DNA from: Macrotis lagotis
Lineage: Eukaryota > Chordata > Mammalia > Peramelemorphia > Peramelidae
NCBI RefSeq assembly: GCF_037893015.1
Contig: NC_133666.1
Coordinates: 459,946,594 to 460,010,593, forward strand
Direction of reading: 5' to 3'
DNA length: 64,000 nucleotides
Each line of letters starts with the position of its first letter. The stretch's first letter is position 1. Both the position numbers and the translations under genes were made by a program. Of the stretch, positions 37,035-60,909 are shown piece after piece. The notes under the pieces are model-generated. The model was not told the DNA's origin, searched no databases, and was given only the letters and a program-made list of their open reading frames with translations.

Positions 37035-37800
37035 ATTATTCCACTGTTAATCCAAGTAGATTGGGTGTTTAACTAGCTAACAATCTTAACTAAGTGTTTG
37101 CTTGGTATGGAAGCACCAGAATTACTTGCCAAATGTTTGAAGAACCGTAATGACTTATGAACCTTCCCCCCAACAAGGGGATAAAGAAGGATGAAGAAGC
37201 ATTGGCATAGTTTATTCTATAGAAACCTAAGTATGCCACTGCATGATGTTCCACTGAATTAAAAACATATGTCAAACTGCCATACTTTTTGAGACTATTA
37301 GACTAGATCTAGAATTCATAGTTAAGAAAAGCAAAATAATGTGGCAACCTGATTAAATAGCATTACCTAGAGGATTCTTCTTCTGCACCTGGCATTTGTA
37401 CATTATTTGAAATCTCTTCACCCTGAATTAAGTGGTATTCAGTTTCTCCAATATCAGAATACCATTTTATTGGTAGCATTTTTTTCTTAAAATTCAAAGG
37501 AACTGGGAGAAACATTTATACAACGGTATAGAAGTAGTGACAAAGCAGGAATAGAATAAGAGGCTTTTTGTGGATTTACTTCTTATATAAGTGTGTCTTG
37601 GCTCTGGTTAAAACTCTTCAATTAAAGGGTTTTTAGTATTAATTAAAATGCTGTTCAACCTTATTTTTCTTATTCACTTCAATAATTTCATTGAAAAATA
37701 TTTTACCTTAAACTCAGTCTGGTCTTTGGCAGAATGCTTTCCCACTTTTCAGCTAATAACATAAATATCCCTAATAATTTTATAGCAACACTTATCAGTT
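37035..37800. other. MYL12B intron 1, nothing recognised
   Basis: No supported feature. Confidence 0.4.
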
Positions 37801-37945
37801 TTAAGTTTTTGCAAGGCCATGGGATTAATTGGCTTGCCCAAGGCCACACAGCTAGGTAATTATTAAGTGTCTGAGGTCGGATTTGAACTCAGGTACTCCT
37901 GACTCCAGGGCTAGTGCTCTATCCACTGTGTCACCTAGCCTCCCC
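37801..37945 (-). mobile_element. Short SINE (WSINE1-like)
   Basis: Reverse copy: TTTTTGCAAGGCCATGGGAT, CCACACAGCTAGGTAATTAT, then GTGTCACCTAGCCTCCCC. The short repeat CTTATCA on both flanks is a possible target-site duplication. Confidence 0.9.
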
Positions 37946-38310
37946 TACCTTATCAATTTCTGCCCTTGAAAACAATACATTATCCAAAGACTTACCAATG
38001 AACTTTTCTTGCTTCTCCTAATTTATGTCCTTTAAAAAATATAGTTCTTCATTATTTCAGTAGATCTTTGATCTTGGCCTTTTTAATCCTGGCAACAAAT
38101 AGAAACTTTGGTTCTGTGCAGCTCTTAGTCATATCTTCTGTATTTATTATTAGTCATATCTTCCTGTATTATCCCTATACTTATATTCACCCAATATTTG
38201 AAGCTGGGGGAATCATAAGAATCATAAGAATACTCCTGGATTCTTGTTAAAAATGTAGATACTTGAAATTGTTAATTTGAGATAGCCAGACTGAGAATAG
38301 AAAGAAAAAT

Positions 38311-38480
38311 GAGAGGTCCAGAGAACACAGAAATTGAATCTTTGAGTTGAAATGGATCTCAATTTTAAAGATGATGAAATAGAATCTAGAGGGGGAGAAA
38401 AATGAATTGCTCAAGGTCATAAGTATAGGGCAGGACTAGAATTAGAACTCAATCCTATCTAATGCACTAGAAATCTTTTT
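38311..38480 (-). repeat. MIR-type SINE relic
   Basis: GAATCTTTGAGTTGAAATGG, GATGATGAAATAGAATCTAG, GCTCAAGGTCATAAGTATAG. Same subfamily as 41370-41540, sharing GAATCTTTGAGTTG and AATGGA. Confidence 0.55.
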
Positions 38481-38494
38481 CTAGATCTCTTTTT

Positions 38495-38643
38495 TAAAAA
38501 AAATTTATTTTAGGCAATGTGGTTAAATGATTTGCCTAAGGTCACACAGCTAGGCAATCATTAAGAGTCTGAGGCCACATTTGAACTCAGATCCTCCTGA
38601 TTCCAGGGCCAGTGCTTTTTCCACTGCGCCACCTAGCTGCCCC
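38495..38643 (-). mobile_element. Short SINE (WSINE1-like)
   Basis: Reverse copy: TTTAGGCAATGTGGTTAAAT, TCACACAGCTAGGCAATCAT, then CTGCGCCACCTAGCTGCCCC. Confidence 0.9.
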
Positions 38644-38934
38644 TATTTTATGATGTCTTGATCAATGCAACTTCTGGGCTAGCCATCTCTTATCCTTCTT
38701 GCTTTCCTGAATAGCCCATTTTCTTGCCATTTTTTTTTTATAATTCCTTCTAATTTAATAACATTCAATGTAAATTGATTGTATTTCTAAAATTTACAAG
38801 GGTGTAATTTAAGGGTTTTAAGCTCTCATTAAAACTAACAATTTCTTTACCCCCCTCCCCTCCATTTAAATCTTCTTAGATTTGGGGAGATAAAGTGAAG
38901 CTCTCTTAAGGGAATGGAAACTTGTCATATCATG

Positions 38935-39395
38935 TCATTGTTGTAGAGAACTCCTGTGTGAGGAAACCCCTCTAGCAATTCAGGTCAGGATCCTTTCTGC
39001 TACTTGTATATAGTCTTAGAATCTTACCAGAGTTGTTGTTCAATTGTCTGATTCTTTATAATTGATTTGGGATTTTCTTGGCAAAGATACTGGAGTGATT
39101 TGCTATTTCCTTCTTCAACTTATTTTACAGATGAGAAAACTGGGTCAAACGGGGTGAAGTAACTTGTTCAGTGTCCCATAATTAATAAAGTCTGAAACCA
39201 GATTTGTACTTATGAAACTGAATCTTCCAATTACTGTATCCACCTGATCACCTAGTTGCACCTCACCAGAGTCCTGAAAGGTGAAGTGAGTTACTACCTA
39301 GGGCTTACACAGACAATTTGGGTTGGAGGCAGAGCTCTAGTGGACCAGGCTTCCTCTCAGCTCTATTATACCGTAAGTTAAATTAAGTGACTTTC
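38935..39395 (-). repeat. THER/MIR-like relic split by a younger SINE
   Basis: The first part, to 39033, reads GAACTCCTGTGTGAGGAAAC and TATAGTCTTAGAATCTTACC. The second part, from 39265, reads GAAAGGTGAAGTGAGTTACT and GGTTGGAGGCAGAGCTCTAG. The interruption is the SINE at 39034-39264. Confidence 0.6.
39034..39264 (-). mobile_element. tRNA-derived SINE nested in an older repeat
   Basis: Reverse copy of the TTTGCCAAGAAAACCCC-tail family (TTCTTGGCAAAGATACTGGA; tail TCACCTAGTTGC). Flanked by the direct repeat ACCAGAGT at 39026-39033 and 39265-39272. Confidence 0.85.
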
Positions 39396-39724
39396 ATCCC
39401 ACCTCTGCTTTATAATTACATATGATAAAAAACCAATGTGATGTTGTTATTCCACAACATTATCATTAAAAAGTTGTTTACAGTTTATGGTTTTTAGATC
39501 ATTTAATTGAAAAGAAAGAAAAACCTTTTTTATCCTTTTTTCCCCATAGGATTAAGTTTTTGGAGCTAGTTGGGGCCTTAGGAATTTTATGCTTTGAATA
39601 GTAGGCATTTGACAGGGAAGAGGAGAAGCACAATTAAATGAGACAAGATCCCTGCTTTTCTGGCTATTATAATAAAAACTTCTTTCACATATGAGGAATC
39701 AGATCCAAAGATTGTCAATGATTT

Positions 39725-40330
39725 TTTAAATATTTACTACGTGGTAGTCTTGTTCCAAGACTAGGATCAAAAGAAAGTCAAAAGTAGTCCCTGCCCTTAT
39801 GGAGCATGCATTTTAATTGGGGGAAATAACATGGAATATACAGGTTATAGTAGATGGAACAGAAATCTGGAATGAGAGTTTTACTGGATTCTGAGGAGGC
39901 TAGGAAAGACCCAGAAACCTACAGATTTTGAACTGAATCTTAAAAGGTGCAGATGAGGGAACAGCATTTGGGGCATAGGGTACAGCCAGTGCAAAGTTAA
40001 AGAAAAGAGAAATGGAGGAATGGTAAGTTGGGCAGTATAGTTGTTTGGACCATGGGAGTAGGGTGAAATCTAGGAAGGGACTGGCTGGAAAAGGTTGGAA
40101 AATGTGAGAGCAGTAGGTAAGAGGAGACCACAGTAGCTCACTAGAGGGATGACATACACTGAAGGAAAAATCACCTTGGTAGCCGTTTGGAGAGGGCTGA
40201 GACAGGAAGACCAATTAAAAAACATTTGTCTGAATAAGTCAATGATAGAAAAGATTTGACAACAGATTGGATATGTGGGGTGGAGCCGAGGTGTTAGCAT
40301 AGGTAATATCTAGGGTTTGGTAGTGCCCTT
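39725..40330 (+). repeat. Old dispersed repeat, family not named (copy 3)
   Basis: AAATATTTACTACGTGGTAG, CCCTGCCCTTATGGAGCATG, GGGCATAGGGTACAGCCAGT. Phrase order as in copies 1, 2 and 4. Confidence 0.45.
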
Positions 40331-40605
40331 GATAGTATTGGGAAATTCAGAAGGTCATAGATCTTGTCAGATACCTGCTTTCTTCTAGGACATGCAGCCT
40401 CTAGGGGATGACCCATGATATTATCAAATCTATTCAGTAAGTTATAATGGAATTTGTTTGAAATAATTTCATACTTAGCTAAAAATTTTATCCTAAGTTA
40501 AAAGGAGAAAGAATGAAAATATCTACTTCTTAATTTTAAACTCTTTATATTTCTTTGGAGTTAATTTATTTTCAGCTGACCAAGGATGGCTTAATAGCAA
40601 CTTTT

Positions 40606-40760
40606 TTTTTAGTTTTTTTTTTTTTGCAAGGCAGTGGGGTTAAGTGGTTTGCCCAAGGCCACACAGCTAGGTAATTATTAAGTGTCTGAGACTGGATTTG
40701 AACCCAGGTACTCCTGACTCCAGGGCCGGTGCTCTATCCACTGCGCCACCTAGCCGCCCC
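40606..40760 (-). mobile_element. Short SINE (WSINE1-like) just upstream of MYL12B exon 2
   Basis: Near-consensus reverse copy with a 14-bp target-site duplication, TAATAGCAACTTTT, at 40592-40605 and 40761-40774. Its end is 87 bp from the exon 2 acceptor boundary. Confidence 0.96.
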
Positions 40761-40847
40761 TAATAGCAACTTTTCAATAAGGTTTTTCAATCATTATTTT
40801 TAATGCTATAAATTTTACTTTCATTAATGAATTTCTCTTTCTCTTAG

Positions 40848-53954
<13,107 letters not shown>

Positions 53955-54295
53955 AAGGAATCTTATTCATGTCGGTTATTCCTGTTTCATTTATGTTTCA
54001 TTCCTAAAACCATTTTTTTCCTTGATAGAATCTGCTGCATACACTTAGCTTCACAGTCTTGCCTATTTCTCATGTATTTATTCTAGGTCCTTCTACTATA
54101 ATATGTTTATGTAATCAGACTGGAAGTGGGGATGATGTTGTAAATTGTTTTGAAATGAGTTTTAGAATTTAAGAAAAAAAATCAATGAATGTGAAAAGCC
54201 CAGAAAAAAAGAATCTCAATATTTCTGGTTTTGCTGGATTTTTACATTTTTTTCTAATATAATTGCTATTTTGAAATAAAGATTATGTCAATTCA
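53955..54295 (+). other. MYL12B: MYL12B 3'UTR
   Basis: From the stop to just past AATAAA at 54275-54280. Aligns in blocks with the MYL12A 3'UTR: about 54023-54086, TGTAATCAGACTGGA at 54110-54124, and about 54190-54250. Confidence 0.8.
54275..54280 (+). terminator. MYL12B poly(A) signal AATAAA
   Basis: Canonical hexamer about 320 nt after the stop, at the same relative place as in MYL12A. Confidence 0.85.
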
Positions 54296-54299
54296 AAGT

Positions 54300-55690
54300 A
54301 AAATATCATGGCAAGTCAAACAGATGTGTGGGGTTTTTTGGAATTATTTTTGGGAGATTTTCAACTTTACATGGTTCAGATCACATGGTCAAGCTGGTTT
54401 GCCAATGTGAATATTGAACATTGTATATCTGAACTTAAAATGTTTAACATTAATGTAAAGTAAAAACTGTTATGCTTACTTGGACTTTTGTCATGCTTTT
54501 AGTAAGTTCAGAATTTTAGATTTTAGATTTTTTTTAACTAACATTTTATCATTTAAGTTTAATCCCAGAGCATGAGGAAAATTTCTGAAGCTCACTGCAT
54601 TTTCCCCCAAGCTCTAGATTGCTAAAATTCATATCTGGCTGAAATGAGAGCTCTTTGAAGGCCAGTATGGTCTAACCTAATTTAGGTGAAGAATGTATAT
54701 AGGTCATTCTTTATGACAGCACTGCTGGTTTCTTCCTAGATATTTGGGGGTGAAACAGTTTCAGCTTACCTGTCAATAGATGATTAGAAATGATATTGAC
54801 CAAATTAAGGCAAGAAAAGTATGTTGTTCTTGAAGTGACCTCTAAGGTTTTGAGAGCATAAATTGAAATAAGCTTAAGGGGAAATCCAAAGGGGAAAATC
54901 AGGACCAAATAACTTGATAACTTAACATTTTTTAACACCAAATAATCCTTGTGATAGAATGAATTAAATTTTATTAAGATTTCCTTATGAACTTGTAATC
55001 AGTATTGCTCAGCTTTCTTTTTCTGTGTTTTGTGGGTGGCACATAAAACTGACAACTGCAACTAATAAATTAGATGTTAAAGTAATTGCATTTATTCAAG
55101 GGAAGGGGCACCACACATTTCCATTGCTTTAGGCAATAATATTGTAACTTCTATTCTGATTTTAGACCAGAGTGTCCTTGACAATTCATGTAAGACTCAG
55201 GAAGATACTTTGATTCAGCCAGCTGAAGAGGCAAGGGATTCCAGACAATAGTATTTTTGTTGATTCTGATATTTTCACTTGTAATTTGAAGAGAAATGTA
55301 TACAGAGATTTAAAATGCACAACATTTATGGCACAAGCCTATTAAGAGCACATATCAAATATCTCAAGTCATAGGGCAATCTTCCCCACATGGAGCATTG
55401 ATAAAGTCAGAGGATATTAGAGTATGGCAGTGGGGACGTTTGATGATTACCATATCTTTGTGTTTTACAATCTTCTTCCTAAGAATGTTACTACTTTTTT
55501 TATTAAAGTTGTTTTATTTTGTTAACATCACCTTACAGTTGTATCATTGTTTATAAATTACTTTTGTATATACTATTTAATCCTCATATCGGAAGAGAGG
55601 GTAGACAACATTTACTGAGTAATACTTCTGCAAAATTATTGTTATTAAATGACAAACCACTATTAGGTCAATACATAATCTGTTTCATTC
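54300..55690. other. Intergenic DNA, nothing recognised
   Basis: 3' flank of MYL12B. No supported gene or clear repeat. Confidence 0.4.
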
Positions 55691-55699
55691 CTTAAAATG

Positions 55700-55840
55700 C
55701 TTAGAATCTAGACTGTCACTAGTTCTGTGACTCGAGCAAATCATTTCTCATCTCTAGGCCTCAGTTTCATCATCAGTCAAATGAATTGACTAGATGATTC
55801 CTGAGATCTTATGCTGTAACATTCTAACTCTTCTAAAAGA
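55700..55840 (+). repeat. MIR-type SINE relic
   Basis: CTAGTTCTGTGACTCGAGCA, TCTAGGCCTCAGTTTCATCA, AATTGACTAGATGATTCCTG. Forward MIR. Confidence 0.6.
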
Positions 55841-55849
55841 AGGGAAAAA

Positions 55850-56400
55850 AAAACCCCTTGAACTACCCTTGATTTAAAAGGGGAAACACCTTACCTTCCT
55901 GTTAACAGTTTGCCTCATCACCCTCCTCCCACAGTCGTTATTTCACTTTTGCCCTCTCCACAACTTGGAGTCAAATTTAAAATAGCCCAAAATGTATAAA
56001 TTCAGCAAAACCTGTTAACATGAAATTTTACATTTGATTTGAAAATTAAAAAAAACAGCAATCTATTTTGTAATACTTTGTTTTCTGTTTGTTTCATTGC
56101 CTTTTTGAGTAGTTCGTGGGGAGAAGTGTGAAGGAGGGGAAGTTGATTAAAATCAAACACATCATCTGCCACAGAATCTTTCACATTTTAGGTGTGTAAT
56201 TTTATTGGTATGATAGTATGAATGGTGCTTTAATACTGTGCTTCTCCCTCTTATTTTAATCTCTGATACTTTTATGACAACTTTACAGGCCTTTTTTGTA
56301 CAATAGATTCCCAGAGCAATCACCCCCTTTATTTCCATTGATCACCTTCATGAGACCATTGATTCTTAATGCCTAATAGGTGTTTCATTATAGTTACAAA
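55850..56400. other. Intergenic DNA, nothing recognised
   Basis: No supported feature. Confidence 0.4.
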
Positions 56401-56419
56401 GCTTCACACTGTTTTTGGA

Positions 56420-56630
56420 AGCATAGAGTTCTGGACTTGGAATAAAGCTGTCCAGAGTACAAATCTTTCCTTTGACAGTAGCTGTGTAAGATTGTCCAAC
56501 TTTGGCCTTGATTTCCTTGTCTGAAAAAAAAAAGTGATAATACCTCTATTCTATATTTAAATTGTTAAGAGGCTCAAGTAAGAGAAAACATTTTGTAACA
56601 GCTACATCAGTTTCAGCTATTATGTTTTGA
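56420..56630 (+). repeat. MIR-type SINE relic
   Basis: TAGAGTTCTGGACTTGGAAT, TTGGCCTTGATTTCCTTGTC, AGTGATAATACCTCTATTCT. Forward CORE-SINE. Confidence 0.6.
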
Positions 56631-56639
56631 TTTGCATAA

Positions 56640-57125
56640 AATCCCTTTGAGATGTTCAGGTCTGTAGATGTTAAATGTATTAATCAAGGTTAATTTACAT
56701 CTTCAGTTGAGTTAGAATTGAACATAGCCATAGAAGCTGACCATTTCTACTACACCATCACCACCAATCTTGGAAATAACCTTGGGAGGGAGTCTGGAAT
56801 TTAATCAGATGCCAGGATTTAGAATGAAGTCCCAAGGTGTCCTTGGCAACAAATGGTGTAAACCACTTAACTCTGTTGCCATGTCTTCATCCTCTGCACT
56901 TCTCTTCCTAGTGTAGTGTTATAAAACAGAGATTTTACAATGCATGAAAAATGGCCACTGGGTGGCAGTATTATTCCTAGTACTTTCCCAGGGATATCTT
57001 CTTTAATCGCTGTTCCAGACAGTCTTTTCCCCCCAAAATATTTAATTTGTAAATTTAGTTATAGGATGGCAACTAGAACTCTTAATAAAATTTACCAGTG
57101 ACAAAAGTTGACTGTATATTATGAA
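56640..57125. other. Intergenic DNA, nothing recognised
   Basis: No supported feature. Confidence 0.4.
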
Positions 57126-57129
57126 CTGA

Positions 57130-57337
57130 TAATGTTCAGACATGTCTGATGGAGTTTTCTTGGCAAAGACACTGGCGGGGTTTGCCATTTCCTTCTCCAG
57201 CTTATTTTGCAGATGAGAACACTGAGGCAAACCATTAAGAGACTTGCTTGGAGTCACACAACTAGTTGAACTCAGGAAGATGAATCTTCCCTACTCCAGG
57301 CCTGGTATTCTATCCATTATGCTGCCTAGCTGCCCCT
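57130..57337 (-). mobile_element. tRNA-derived SINE, TTTGCCAAGAAAACCCC-tail family
   Basis: TTTTCTTGGCAAAGACACTG, TCCAGCTTATTTTGCAGATG, then TATGCTGCCTAGCTGCCCC. Reverse copy. Confidence 0.85.
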
Positions 57338-57523
57338 GTCATAAGGAGACACAGTGCTATAATAGGATGTAAGCCCAGAGTCATAGAACCCTCTGTCCTT
57401 TGGGCTTTGTTTCTGTGAAATGAAGGAGTTGTGCTAGTAGACCCTTGTGGTCCATTTCATTTCTAGATCTCTGACCTATGAAGTGTCGTGATATGCCAAG
57501 AAATAAAATATTAACGGAGTATT

Positions 57524-57638
57524 TTTTTTTTTTACAAAGCAAATGGGGTTAAGTGGCTTGCCCAAGGCCATACAGCTAGGTAATTATTAAGTGTCTGAGT
57601 CTGGATTTGAACTCGGGTACTCCTGACTCCCAGGCCGG
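57524..57638 (-). mobile_element. Short SINE (WSINE1-like), 5'-truncated, with target-site duplication
   Basis: Has the tail and B-box side (GGGTTAAGTGGCTTGCCCAA, GATTTGAACTCGGGTACTCC) but lacks the first third of the tRNA head. Flanks TTAACGGAGTATT (57511-57523) and TTAACTGAGTATT (57639-57651) match except for one base, so truncation occurred at insertion. Confidence 0.92.
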
Positions 57639-57794
57639 TTAACTGAGTATTAAGCTCTTTGGCAGAAAGTGCTTTAAAAAGTTCAAGCACTTTTTAGTTC
57701 TTGAATGTGTATGAAAATGGTATAACCTCCAGGGAATTCTTGTTGGAGGTTCACCTTTAGGCTCTAGAACAAGTGTAGGTATCCTTTAACTGCT

Positions 57795-58010
57795 TCTTTT
57801 TGGTGGTGCAATGGAAGTATACTTACAGTCAGGAAGTCAAATCTAGCCTCACCCTGGAAAAGTCATTTAACCTCAGTTTTATCTTCTGTAAAATGGGGAT
57901 AATAGCTTCACCCAACCTCACTTCCCCCTGCCTCTCTGGGTTATTGTGAGGATAAAATGAGATAATATTTGTAAAGTACTCTGTGAAGCCTTTAATTAGT
58001 GCTAGGTCAA
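57795..58010 (+). repeat. CORE-SINE (MIR-like)
   Basis: TGGTGGTGCAATGGAAGTAT, TCTTCTGTAAAATGGGGATA, TATTGTGAGGATAAAATGAG, then a tail of the L2-like type. Confidence 0.7.
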
Positions 58011-58011
58011 A

Positions 58012-58400
58012 CTTGACTTTGCATCTGCTCAGCCTGGTTTCAACTCCATTGAAAAAAATGCTCTTCCCAGGAAAAGCTTATTCTAATCTCACCATTATGC
58101 TGCTAACTCAGACCTTGAACTACATCTTCTCCCACAGCCTTTTCTCCTCTCTAATTGGAGGAATTGGAGGGCAGAGGATCATACTCCTCCTCCTAATGCC
58201 AGCCTTTATGGAGGACAGACTGGACCCCCCCAACTTTGGACCATGGATTGCCTCTCACTTTCCTCCCTTTATTGCCCCCCCCTTTAGATTTTTATCCTGC
58301 TAGATTGCCCTTGTGAGTAGGGACTGTCTTTTTATTAATCTTGTGCTTAATGTTTATTGGATTGAATTGGAAGCTAAAACTTCTTGCATACATTAAAGGG
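58012..58400 (+). repeat. Possible L2-derived fragment
   Basis: Pyrimidine-rich sequence ending GTGAGTAGGGACTGTCTTTT and TGTTTATTGGATTGAATTGG, an L2-like 3' end. Weak in the 5' half. Confidence 0.35.
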
Positions 58401-58404
58401 CCAA

Positions 58405-58910
58405 TCACCACCCCTCAGGCCTCTTCCTTCTGCCTTCCTTGAGAATGATTCTAACCTCTACATGGCTGAAGGAAGCATGCCCTTATCAAACAAAGGCTGC
58501 CTGGACTAGACAAAAGTTGGGATGGAACGGTTTCCCATTGTGTCATCTTTACTTTGGTGCAAGATCTTGTGAAATCTCAAAAGACAGCTGGCATTTTCTC
58601 CCTTCCTGGGAAACTCAGCTGCTGGAGCAGTTGCATTGGAAACAGTGACAGAGACAGACTAGCCAAGAGGAGGGAAAGGATTACCCACAGAGGAGAAACC
58701 ACTGAACAAAAGAGCCCACTTGGTATTGATTGGCAAGATTCAGTGGAGGGGAAATATAAAATTACTAAGAAGTGGCTCTGTCGGAGAAGTTGCTTGCAAA
58801 TATCCAAACTAGGCTTAAATATTAGCCTCTCAGATTTGAATCATTCTGTGATTTTTTAAAAAACTTAACCTTCCCTTTTCTGTACATGTGGATAAGACTA
58901 TTTCATACCA
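58405..58910. other. Intergenic DNA, unrecognised
   Basis: Less AT-rich stretch with small overlapping frames (e.g. 58554-58859 +). No domain or homology recognised. Confidence 0.4.
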
Positions 58911-58914
58911 AATT

Positions 58915-59310
58915 CTTTTTAAAAAATACTTATTTTGAATTTTACAATTTTTCCCCTAATCTCACTTCCCTCCCCCATCCCCCACAGAAGACAGTTGTTA
59001 GTCTTTACATTGTTTCCATGCTATACATTGATCTAAGTTGAATGTGATGAGAGAGAAATCATATCCTTAAGGAAAAAAAAATAAAGTATAAGAGCAAAAT
59101 TACATGACAACAGGGTCTTTTTTTAAAATTAAAGGTAATATAGTCTTTGGTCTTTGTTCAAACTCCACAATTCTTTCTCTAGGTACAGAGGGTATTTTCC
59201 ATCACAGATAGCCCCAAGTTGTGCCTGATTGTTGCACTGATGGAATGAGCAAGTCCATTAAGGGGGTGATCATCACCCTTATGTTGCTGTACAATGTTCT
59301 TCTGTATACC
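58915..59310 (-). mobile_element. L1 3' end fragment
   Basis: TTTTGAATTTTACAATTTTT, GTTGTTAGTCTTTACATTGT, TTGTTCAAACTCCACAATTC, TTGCACTGATGGAATGAGCA. Same L1 3' family as 32.4-33.1 kb and 49.6-52.5 kb. Confidence 0.88.
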
Positions 59311-59559
59311 AAATTCTTGTTTGTACATTTTTGACTTCCTCCTTCCTGGCAGGAGGGAATTTCTTAGCACTAAGCCAAAAATTGAATTGTTCCTTAGGAA
59401 TCGGAGGTGAGAGTGGAACTGATGAGACAGGCAACCAGAGAGGATGAACTCAGAGCAAACAGGGAGGTGAGACCCCTAGGAAAGGCATTGGTGAAGGTCA
59501 CCAGTCCATGATCTCAGCCTAGAATTGCTTGACTAGTTGTATAACAGTTAACAATTTTA

Positions 59560-59715
59560 AATTTGGGGGGAATTTAGAGATCCTCTAGTTCAACCCTTAC
59601 ATTTTACATATCAGAAAAATGAAGCCCCTTATTTTACAGCTAAGACATTCAGGACTAGGACTAATCTCCCGAACTTTTGATTCTCAGAGGAGTGCATTTA
59701 CCAGTTACTCACAAT
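59560..59715 (-). repeat. MIR-type SINE relic
   Basis: GAATTTAGAGATCCTCTAGT, CAACCCTTACATTTTACATA, then a degenerate remainder. Confidence 0.55.
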
Positions 59716-59999
59716 GAATGCCTAATAAAGACTTTGGAAGGATTGTCAAAGGTCTTTCAACCCTCAATTTCAGTGTCCCAGATCAATCTATAAACTTTGT
59801 GCACTGTGTTACCTAAGCACACGCTTAGGGAGAATGAACATGATGCTACATATCCTCAATTGGGGCCTCATTGCAGAAGGTGATTTTTTACACCTCCCTA
59901 ATTGACTTATGTTCCCCCTCACCATAGCTGCTTTTTCAAAACTTTTTATCCCTCTTCAAACCTCTTCTAGCACTACCCTCTTGGTTGAGAATTTCGCCT

Positions 60000-60700
60000 C
60001 TTCACCTTTCTCCCATTTATGGAGAGCTCCTTCTTTCCTCAATACACTTCAGTCCAGATGCCTTCTGTCCTGTCTCCCACTTCACTCTTATCTCACATAA
60101 TGAAGCAGCTTTTCTCCTCGCCAAGACAAACTCCTGTCCCCTCTATTCTGTCTCTCCAGTAGATTGCTCCTTCTGTCAACTTTCGCATCTCTTTGATCTA
60201 CCTGCTTCCCCACTCCCTACAAAAATGCCCGTGGTCTCTCTCAGCCTCAAAAACCCTTCACTCGATCATCAATTCCTGCTACTGTTTGGTCTGCTTGTCC
60301 ACAAATCTTCCCCATTCCATTGCATCTTCCTCTCAACTGTCAAAGTGATCTTTGTAAATTGTAAAATGATCATGTAAGCTTACCTCCGCCTCTCCCCAGT
60401 CAGTAAACTTCAATGGTTCTTTTTCACTTTTAGGATCAAATATGAAATCCTCTGGCACTCAAAAGACTCTTCCAACCTGCCTCCACCCCCATCCTCCCAC
60501 ACACCCACCTTTTCCGTATTTTTATACCATAAATTCCCCTACACACTGTGAGACCAGTGACAGTGGTCTTTGTTGGACAAGCCGATCCATCTTCTTCCTG
60601 AAAGTATTTCTCTCCTTCCTCATTTATGCCTCCTGTTTCTCCTGATTTCATCATTCCAGTAGGGTGATGAAGGTTGTTTTGCCACTTTTATTTGCCCTTT
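60000..60700 (+). mobile_element. L2 LINE fragment
   Basis: GTCAAAGTGATCTTTGTAAA, TTCAATGGTTCTTTTTCACT, TAGGATCAAATATGAAATCC and GCACTCAAAAGACTCTTCCA match the L2 ORF region (spliced here from widely spaced phrases in the right order). Explains the pyrimidine-rich open frames. Confidence 0.7.
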
Positions 60701-60846
60701 ATCCTATTATTGACTTGTTGCCCAGTTGAGTTTCCTGGAATAAATATTCCTTCTCCACTTTGGAAAGCTGCATCAAAGGAGCTGTCATTCTATCTTTTTA
60801 ATAGTTCTGAGTCCCTAGCCAGATAGTTCTTAGTTCTTCAGGAGAA

Positions 60847-60849
<3 letters not shown>

Positions 60850-60906
<57 letters not shown>
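60850..60906. repeat. (CT)n microsatellite
   Basis: Pure CT run of about 28 units. Confidence 0.97.
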
Positions 60907-60907
<1 letters not shown>

Positions 60908-60909
60908 CC

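Noticed and set aside
58439-58859. Overlapping short ORFs as a possible gene
   Set aside because: No start context, splice structure, domain or homology support.
60850-60906. CT run as a promoter GAGA-type element
   Set aside because: A pure microsatellite with no nearby promoter or exon.
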